From Candidatus Latescibacterota bacterium (GTDB lineage Bacteria; JAAXHH01): a stretch of 37,496 bases of DNA. Where the stretch lies: assembly GCA_022821085.1 (NCBI GenBank), contig JAJEEG010000001.1:1-37496 (forward strand), written 5' to 3'. Below the pieces are notes generated by a model. The model was not told the origin of the DNA. It saw only the letters and a program-made list of their open reading frames with translations, and did no database searches. The translations under genes were made by a program, and so were the position numbers. Of the stretch, positions 32,146 through 37,496 are shown in pieces; position 1 is the stretch's first letter; each line of letters begins with the position of its first letter.

Positions 32146-32225
32146 GAACTTCCTCCCGCGCCTGCCCGGGTTCACCGCCCCGCGACGGATTCCGACCACG
32201 GTCGTTTCGCGGCCGGTCCGTTTCG

Positions 32226-32792
32226 TCACACGTTGGTCTCGATCAACTGGATGCTGTGAGGATCCAGGCGGGTGTAATCCACGACCTCGAAACGGTTGCC
32301 GTCGACGTCGGTGAGCAAGAGCCGCGCATCCGACGCCCAGTGGGTGTTCTCGTGGCCGCGGATGACGAACTCGCGCTTGCCCCGGTCGGTCATGACGTCC
32401 CAGTAGGTGACGCCGTATTCCATCTGGATGGAGTTCACCCGTTCTATCGTCGCCCGCAGGTACCGGTGGGCAAGCTCTTCCTCGATGACCTGGCGCGACC
32501 CTTCGTCCAGGTCATTCAGGTCCTTGATGAAGGCCACTTCCTCGTTCTTGATGTCCAGGAGCGACACGTACCGGTCCGAGTGCGCCATGGGGGAGGCGTT
32601 GACCGGCCGGACGCGGATATAAGACCGCTCGTGGCGGACCGTCATGCGCACCGTGTTCTTCGGCGCCCGGAAGACACGAATCTCGTGGGCCTGGTAGGGT
32701 TCTACGGGAGCGTTTTCGATCCCCGTCTCGAATTCAAAAGTGTCCGGCGCGTCTACGCCAGGTTCATCCGGCATCTCGATCTCCCCGCTCAC
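32226..32792 (-). CDS. DUF1854 protein coupled to the ABC exporter pair
   Basis: A 188-residue soluble protein. From about residue 58 it follows the DUF1854 pattern: RVRPVNASPMAHSDRYVSLLD, then FIKDLNDLDEGSRQVIEEEL, TDRGKREFVIRGHENT and a final LDPHSIQLIE. The start codon is GTG (32792) overlapping the stop of the upstream ABC gene as GTGA, so translation is coupled. From memory, DUF1854 proteins in proteobacteria are found beside cyanophycin genes together with an ABC transporter, but no cyanophycin synthetase or cyanophycinase is in this window. I infer a partner or regulatory subunit of the two ABC proteins. The biochemical role is unknown. Confidence 0.85.
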   Translation of the reverse strand: MSGEIEMPDEPGVDAPDTFEFETGIENAPVEPYQAHEIRVFRAPKNTVRMTVRHERSYIRVRPVNASPMAHSDRYVSLLDIKNEEVAFIKDLNDLDEGSRQVIEEELAHRYLRATIERVNSIQMEYGVTYWDVMTDRGKREFVIRGHENTHWASDARLLLTDVDGNRFEVVDYTRLDPHSIQLIETNV

Positions 32793-35089
32793 GTTGTATG
32801 TCCGTTGGCGCCGCGGTTCGGGTCGGCCTTGCCCCCGCCCACGGCCATGACCGCGGTGCTTGCCCGCTGGGTTTCGACCATGCGGTAGAAGTAGCCCTTC
32901 ATATCCAGCAGTTCCTCATGGGTGCCCGTCTCCACGATCCGTCCCGCGTCCAGCACCACCAGCCGGTCCGCCCGGCGCAGGGTCGAAAGCCGGTGGGCGA
33001 TGGCGAAGGTCGTCCGGCCCTTCACGAGATTGGCGATGGCCTCCTGGATGAGCTTCTCCGTGTGGGTGTCCACCGAGGAGGTGGCCTCGTCCAGGACCAG
33101 GATGCGGGGATCGTGGATGATGGCCCGCGCGATGGCGATCCGCTGCTTTTCGCCGCCCGACAGTTCCTTGCCGTTCTCGCCGATCTGCGTGTCGTATCCG
33201 TCGGGCTTCGCGCAGATGAAATCGTGGGCGTTCGCCGTCCGCGCCGCCCGCATGATCTGCTCGAGCGAGGCATCCGGACTGCTGTACCGGATGTTCTCCG
33301 CGATGGACCCGCTGAAGAAATAGGAGTCCTGCAGCACGACGCCGATCTGCCTTCGCAGGTCCTCCAGGCCGATGTCCCGGATCGGCACGCCGTCGATCTC
33401 AAGGCCGCCTTCGTCGATGTCGTAGAACCGGCAGAGCAGGTTGGTCATCGTCGTCTTGCCCGAACCGGACTTGCCCACCAGCCCGATCATCTCGCCGGGT
33501 TGCACGTGAAGGCTGATGTCGTGGAGTACGGGCTTGCCCGCTTCGTAGGCGAAGGTCACGCCTTCGAACTCCACCTCGCCCTGCATGTCCTTCATCTCGA
33601 CCGGGACTTCCCGATCCTCGGTCTCCGCCGGGGTGTCGACGATTTCGAAGACCTTCTCCGCGCCGCTCATGGCCCGGCTCGACCAGGTGTTCAGCTCGCC
33701 GAACCACCGAAGGGGTTCGTACAGCATCCAGAGGTAGGCGATGAACATGATGAGGGCGCCGGTGGTGAAGGTGTCGTCGATTACGGCGGCTCCCCCGTAA
33801 TACCAGACCAGGATCATCCCGGACGACGTCAGCATGCTGACCGTGCTGAAGAAGACCGCCGCTTCCTTCTCGCTCTCGTAATCGCCCCGGAAGACCCCTT
33901 CGTTGCTGCTCCTGAACCGGCGCATCTCCCGCTTTTCCTGGACGAAGGTCTTGACGACGCGCACCGAGGAGAGCATCTCTCCCGCCATGCCCACCAGCTT
34001 GCCCCAGCGGTAGTATTTCGTCCGGAAAGCCCGGATCAGCCGGGTCCAGAAGTACCACCCGCCCGTGACGAGCAGGGGTATGGGAATGAGCACCATGAGC
34101 GTCAGTTGCCAGCTTGTCACGAAAAGCAGGACCAGGATGCCCACCAGGAGCAGGAGATTGGTCAGGATATAGGGCACGCCGTCGACCAGGAACCACATCA
34201 TGCTTTCCGTGTCGTTGGACACCCGCGAGATCAGGGATCCCACCTGGCGCTTGTTGTAGAACTTCATGTTCAGCCGGGAAAGGTTCTCGTACAAATCCTC
34301 GCGGACGGACACGATCACGCGGCCGCCGAGCCAGACGGAAAGCCGGTCCTTGAAGATCTCCAGGACGAAGGATACGAGGCGGATGACCGCATAGGCGCCG
34401 ACGAGCAGATAGAGGAACGAGAACGGGTCCCCGGACGCGCCGGCGGCCGAGGGGTCCAGCACGTCGTCGATGATGCGTCCCATGATGTAGGGCGGGCCGA
34501 GTTCGGCCAGGGTGAACAGGAGCGACAGGAAGACCATCAGCGCGAGTTTGCCCTTGAACGGCAGGGCGTACCTGGCGATCCGCCGCATCATCGCGAGCCG
34601 GTTGGTGCACGCCGAACAGATCCCGTTCGGTTCGGGCAGGAGTCGTGCGCACCGGTCGCACCGGGTTTTGTCCACCTCCCCCTGCATGTCGACCGGATCA
34701 TCCTTGATGAGCTGGTCGATGCCCCGGGCGATCCGCGCGAACTTGGCGCGCTGGGACGGGGTGTAGCGGATGACCTCGATGTCTTCATTCCCGATCACCA
34801 CGTTGATCCGGCCCGAGCCGACCAGTTCTTCCACGGCGGCGCTTTTGGCGTCGGACAACTCGATGAACGGTATGGACGCGTCCCCGTTTCCCGCGCCTGA
34901 CCCGTTCGAATCGAACCGCAACAGGCGCTGGTCCGTCACCAGGAGCCAGCGTTCCTCGAACCGCAGGTCTTCCGTCAGGTCGGTCGCCGCCGCGATGCGG
35001 ACGGTCTCCCCTTCCCGCAATGCCTCCCGGCAACGGTCGGCCAGCGCGTCGGGCATCCGCTCTTTGTAGGTGGTCGTGGTGTCGGTCAT
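32789..35089 (-). CDS. ABC exporter half-transporter with PH-like and zinc-ribbon N-terminus (second of pair)
   Basis: A 766-residue type IV (MsbA/MDR-like) half-transporter. Residues 1-~135 are soluble and beta-rich (RWLLVTDQRLLRFD resembles bacterial PH-like domains), then comes a four-cysteine zinc ribbon (C144, C147, C158, C161). Six membrane helices span ~180-455. The nucleotide domain has Walker A GKSGSGKTT (539-547), signature LSGGE (643-647), Walker B ILVLDE (663-668) and the H-loop H699. All catalytic residues are intact. ATG 35089 overlaps the stop of the preceding ABC gene (ATGA 35086-35089), and the GTG of DUF1854 overlaps this stop. It probably forms a heterodimer with its neighbour. 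The substrate is unknown; orientation is that of an exporter. Confidence 0.94.
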   Translation of the reverse strand: MTDTTTTYKERMPDALADRCREALREGETVRIAAATDLTEDLRFEERWLLVTDQRLLRFDSNGSGAGNGDASIPFIELSDAKSAAVEELVGSGRINVVIGNEDIEVIRYTPSQRAKFARIARGIDQLIKDDPVDMQGEVDKTRCDRCARLLPEPNGICSACTNRLAMMRRIARYALPFKGKLALMVFLSLLFTLAELGPPYIMGRIIDDVLDPSAAGASGDPFSFLYLLVGAYAVIRLVSFVLEIFKDRLSVWLGGRVIVSVREDLYENLSRLNMKFYNKRQVGSLISRVSNDTESMMWFLVDGVPYILTNLLLLVGILVLLFVTSWQLTLMVLIPIPLLVTGGWYFWTRLIRAFRTKYYRWGKLVGMAGEMLSSVRVVKTFVQEKREMRRFRSSNEGVFRGDYESEKEAAVFFSTVSMLTSSGMILVWYYGGAAVIDDTFTTGALIMFIAYLWMLYEPLRWFGELNTWSSRAMSGAEKVFEIVDTPAETEDREVPVEMKDMQGEVEFEGVTFAYEAGKPVLHDISLHVQPGEMIGLVGKSGSGKTTMTNLLCRFYDIDEGGLEIDGVPIRDIGLEDLRRQIGVVLQDSYFFSGSIAENIRYSSPDASLEQIMRAARTANAHDFICAKPDGYDTQIGENGKELSGGEKQRIAIARAIIHDPRILVLDEATSSVDTHTEKLIQEAIANLVKGRTTFAIAHRLSTLRRADRLVVLDAGRIVETGTHEELLDMKGYFYRMVETQRASTAVMAVGGGKADPNRGANGHTT

Positions 35090-37287
35090 GCCACCTCCAT
35101 GATCTCGGATGTGGCTTTCTGCAGCCGCACCAGGTGATGGAAATGACCGCGGTTCGCGATCAGTTCTTCGTGGGTGCCTTCCTCGACGACCCTGCCCTGC
35201 TCCAGCACCACCAGCCGGTCGGCGTCCCGCAGCGTGGACAGGCGGTGGGCGATGGCGATCGTCGTGCGCCCCTTGATCAACCGCGCGATGGCTTCCTGGA
35301 GCTGTTTCTCCGTCTCGGCGTCCACCGAGGAAGTCGCCTCGTCCAGGATCAGGATGCGGGGGTCGTGGAGGATCGCCCGGGCGATGGAGACGCGCTGCTT
35401 TTCGCCGCCCGACAGCCCCGTGCCCTTGTCCCCGAGAATCGTATCGTACCCGTCGGGTTTTGCGAGGATGAAGTTGTGGGCGTTGGCCGCCCGGGCCGCC
35501 GCCATGATGTCCTCAAAACTCGCGGCGGGCTTTCCGTAGGCGATGTTCTCCCGGATTGTCCCGTTGAAGAGGATCGGTTCCTGCAGGACGACGCCGATGT
35601 GGCCCCGCAGGTCCTCGAGCCGGATGTCCCGGAGGTCCACGCCGTCCAGCGTGATCGAACCGTAGTTCACGTCGTAGAACCGGCAGATGAGATTGATGGT
35701 CGTACTCTTCCCGGCGCCCGACTTCCCGACCAGCCCGATCATCTCGCCGGGCCGGATATGGAGATTGACGTCCCGCAGCACCGGCAGCGCGGCGTCGTAC
35801 CCGAACGTCACGTCCTGGAACCGTATCTCGCCCCGCGTTTGCAGCATCTGCTTCGCGTTCTTGTCCTCGTAATTCTCCGGTTCCATGTCGATGAGCTCGA
35901 AGACCCGCTCCGCGGCGCTCATGGCCCGGGTCATCCAGCTGTTGACCCGGCCGAGCCACCGCAGCGGTCCGTAGAACATCTGCAGGTAGAAATAGAACAG
36001 GATCAGTTCGCCCAGGGTCAGTTCCTGCCCGAGCACCTGCCCACCCCCCACCAGCCACACCACGATGAAGCCCAGGAAGTTCAGCAGGCCCATGGTGGAG
36101 AAGTAGTAGATCCACTGTTTCTCGGTCCAGTACTCCAGGGCGAACATGTCCCTCGCGTTGCGTCTGAACCGGTCGACCTCCCTGTTCTCCTGGGCGAAGG
36201 CCTTGACGATCCGGATGCCCGAAAGGGATTCCTGGATGTGGGTGAAGAACCCTTCCCACTGGCGCCACATCCGGGTGTAGTAGGTCCGCAGCCTCCGGTA
36301 AAGGACCCGGCCCCATATGATGATGAGCGGCACGGGGATGAGGATGTAGAGCGTGAGCACCCAGTTGGTGTAGAACAGTATGCCGATGATCCCGAGCGTC
36401 GTCATCCAGCGGAGGATGAGGAAGGGCAGGCCGTCCACCAGGAAGCTGCGGACGTTCCGGGTGTCCCGCGTCACGCGCGAAAGCAGGCCGCCCGTCTTCT
36501 GCTTGTCGTGGAATCCCAGCGAAAGGTATTCGACATGGTGGTACACCTGGGCCCTGATATCCGCCACCACGCGGGCGCCCACCCAGGCCGTCAGCCAGCC
36601 GTTCGCCATCTCGCCCAGCCAGCGGAGGACGAGCAGGCCGGCCATGGCCGCGACGAACCAGAACAGCAGCGCCTTGTCGCCGTTCTCGAAGGCGTCGTCG
36701 ATGATGAGCTGCGTAATCTTGGGCGGGAGGAGTTCCGCCACGCTGAGTACGGCGAACAGCGCCACCATGGTGATGGCCTTGGCCCGGTGCGCGCCCAGGT
36801 AGGAGCAGATCCGCTTGAGCATGCCCCACTTGCTGACGCAGGCGGGACACAGCCCGTCCCGGGTGGGCAGGCGCCTTCCGCAGGTCTCGCAGACCACCCG
36901 GGGGAATTCCGTCTTGACCTGGAACGGCTTTTCCTCGATGTGCTGTTCGATGCCGCGTTGCGCCTCATTGAACACGTCGACGCGGCTCTGGGAATAGCGG
37001 ATCAGCGGAATCGTGTCTTCGGCCGTGGAGACCTCAAGGCAGGAGCCGCCCACCAGGGGTTCCACCGCCACCTTTGTCAGGTCCTCCAGCGGCACGGCGA
37101 TGTCGTCGCCGGCGCCGTTGAGTTCCAGGGCCATGACACGTCGGTCTGTTACGATGAGCCAGGAGGGCTGGAACCGGCCTCTCGCATCCAGATCCGATTC
37201 CAGGGTGATGTGGATTTCTTCGTCGGTTTCCAGTACGGGGTAGAGCTTTTTCTGAATCTGATCCGGCAGGGGATCGGCCAGGCGCAT
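35086..37287 (-). CDS. ABC exporter half-transporter with PH-like and zinc-ribbon N-terminus (first of pair)
   Basis: A 733-residue paralogue of the downstream ABC protein with the same plan: soluble N-terminus with WLIVTDRRVMALEL, a zinc ribbon (C133, C136, C147, C150), six membrane helices (~170-435), then Walker A GKSGAGKST (521-529), signature LSGGE (625-629), Walker B ILILDE (645-650) and H681. ATG 37287 (MRLADPLPDQ) is preferred because AAAGGGAG lies about 4 bases upstream; ATG 37350 would add 21 residues but has no ribosome site. The gene stop overlaps the next ABC start as ATGA. It leads the right-hand minus-strand run of six genes and is divergent from a putative transposase gene. 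It is expected in the inner membrane, with both ATP sites of the heterodimer looking competent. Confidence 0.94.
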   Translation of the reverse strand: MRLADPLPDQIQKKLYPVLETDEEIHITLESDLDARGRFQPSWLIVTDRRVMALELNGAGDDIAVPLEDLTKVAVEPLVGGSCLEVSTAEDTIPLIRYSQSRVDVFNEAQRGIEQHIEEKPFQVKTEFPRVVCETCGRRLPTRDGLCPACVSKWGMLKRICSYLGAHRAKAITMVALFAVLSVAELLPPKITQLIIDDAFENGDKALLFWFVAAMAGLLVLRWLGEMANGWLTAWVGARVVADIRAQVYHHVEYLSLGFHDKQKTGGLLSRVTRDTRNVRSFLVDGLPFLILRWMTTLGIIGILFYTNWVLTLYILIPVPLIIIWGRVLYRRLRTYYTRMWRQWEGFFTHIQESLSGIRIVKAFAQENREVDRFRRNARDMFALEYWTEKQWIYYFSTMGLLNFLGFIVVWLVGGGQVLGQELTLGELILFYFYLQMFYGPLRWLGRVNSWMTRAMSAAERVFELIDMEPENYEDKNAKQMLQTRGEIRFQDVTFGYDAALPVLRDVNLHIRPGEMIGLVGKSGAGKSTTINLICRFYDVNYGSITLDGVDLRDIRLEDLRGHIGVVLQEPILFNGTIRENIAYGKPAASFEDIMAAARAANAHNFILAKPDGYDTILGDKGTGLSGGEKQRVSIARAILHDPRILILDEATSSVDAETEKQLQEAIARLIKGRTTIAIAHRLSTLRDADRLVVLEQGRVVEEGTHEELIANRGHFHHLVRLQKATSEIMEVA

Positions 37288-37377
37288 GTAACTCCCTTTG
37301 GCACCCTGCTGGGGGGATTGCCGTCGTGCGGGTTGAACGGGACCGGTCATATATCAACGGAATAAACAGTTATGGGC

Positions 37378-37406
37378 TTGACAAGTCGGATTGCATGTTG
37401 TATATT
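37378..37406 (+). promoter_or_regulatory. Near-consensus sigma70 promoter at the right end
   Basis: TTGACA (37378-37383) and TATATT (37401-37406) are 17 bases apart. It reads toward the frame starting at ATG 37459, which has GGAG at 37447-37450. Confidence 0.65.
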
Positions 37407-37458
37407 GAAGTGTAGATAAGGATAACAACAACGCAATCAACGACTTGGAGCCACTACA

Positions 37459-37496
37459 ATGAACCTCATCGAACTGTTTAGACGCTTCCCCGATCA
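37459..37496 (+). CDS. Start of a gene cut by the window edge, possibly an IS1595/ISXO2-like transposase
   Basis: Only 12 complete codons are visible: MNLIELFRRFPD. This opening resembles the N-terminus of IS1595/ISXO2-type transposases (MNLI-LF--FP followed by a zinc ribbon), but 12 residues are too few to be sure. GGAG sits 8 bases before the ATG and a strong promoter lies 50 bases further up. The next ~60 residues beyond the window would decide the matter. No terminal inverted repeat could be identified in 37351-37458. Confidence 0.45.
   Translation, partial: MNLIELFRRFPD

Noticed and set aside
29908-32259. A 783-codon plus-strand frame
   Set aside because: It is antisense to the GH32 and PhyH genes, both of which have complete catalytic motifs.
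2351-37287. tRNA or rRNA genes
   Set aside because: No cloverleaf, CCA-type end or rRNA-like stretch was seen in any intergenic region, though a covariance-model scan (tRNAscan-SE, Infernal) was not possible here.
35020-37365. A 781-codon plus-strand frame, and a similar 700-codon one at 32798-34900
   Set aside because: Both are mirror frames of the two ABC genes, whose Walker, signature and ribbon motifs are all on the minus strand.
1-37496. GATC sites at both ends (GGATCC at 1-6, GATC at 37492-37495) and a length near 37 kb, as a sign of a cloned insert
   Set aside because: GATC is common and the ends also fall in repeat-prone genes, so ordinary contig breakage explains them equally well.

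Overview
The window looks like one stretch of a high-GC bacterial chromosome. Two short A+T-richer islands stand out: the far left end (about 180-1100) and a few intergenic regions. The mix of genes is several phytanoyl-CoA-dioxygenase-like oxygenases, monomeric sarcosine oxidase, a UPF0182 membrane protein, a GH32 enzyme and antitoxin debris. It reminds me of uncultured Latescibacterota/Poribacteria/Gemmatimonadota-type genomes; that placement is inference from gene flavour, and no rRNA gene or phylogenetic marker was tested. Both ends of the window fall in repeat-prone genes: an RHS gene on the left and what looks like a transposase on the right. That is where assemblies often break.

Left end (1-1540, + strand): the C-terminal tip of an RHS-type polymorphic toxin, a small gene in the immunity position, and a frameshifted RHS/YD-repeat remnant. 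Next, on the minus strand, come an NAD-dependent sugar epimerase-like SDR and cysS, then an orphan XRE/HigA-type antitoxin (+).

From 4526 to 13370 the minus strand carries a long same-strand run (transcribed right to left): an MTR-kinase-like phosphotransferase, UPF0182, an alpha/beta-hydrolase-OsmC fusion, ACP phosphodiesterase, monomeric sarcosine oxidase, a PhyH oxygenase and an amino-acid-type solute-binding lipoprotein. Several junctions are ATGA overlaps. From 13431 to 17912 the plus strand carries a TIGR04282-type transferase, murD, 3-hydroxyacyl-CoA dehydrogenase and an M24 peptidase. Then follow a class C beta-lactamase-like hydrolase (-), a Fic AMP-transferase with a DNA-binding-like tail (-), and a GNAT protein (+). 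Two spaced palindromes with identical architecture lie between fic and the GNAT gene.

From 21444 to 27692 is a sugar-phosphate block: transketolase and an FGGY gluconokinase-like kinase (-), diverging from class I fructose-bisphosphate aldolase and a HisC-like aminotransferase (+), followed by a second PhyH gene. The right part (28746-37287, minus strand) is a six-gene run. Two paralogous ABC exporters with an unusual soluble N-terminus (PH-like segment plus a CxxC...CxxC zinc ribbon) overlap each other and a DUF1854 gene by 4 bp. They are followed by a third PhyH oxygenase, a cytoplasmic GH32 beta-fructosidase and a D-cysteine-desulfhydrase/ACC-deaminase-family PLP enzyme.

Three observations stand out. 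(1) Short tandem repeats with periods of 18, 21 or 36 bp have expanded in frame inside or at the ends of four otherwise conserved enzymes (MurD, AcpH, transketolase, FGGY kinase), and 19-bp duplications occur in two intergenic regions. (2) Twin ATTCACG-N17-CGTGAAT sites sit over the putative fic promoter. (3) The coupled ABC-ABC-DUF1854 cassette probably forms a heterodimeric exporter of unknown substrate.
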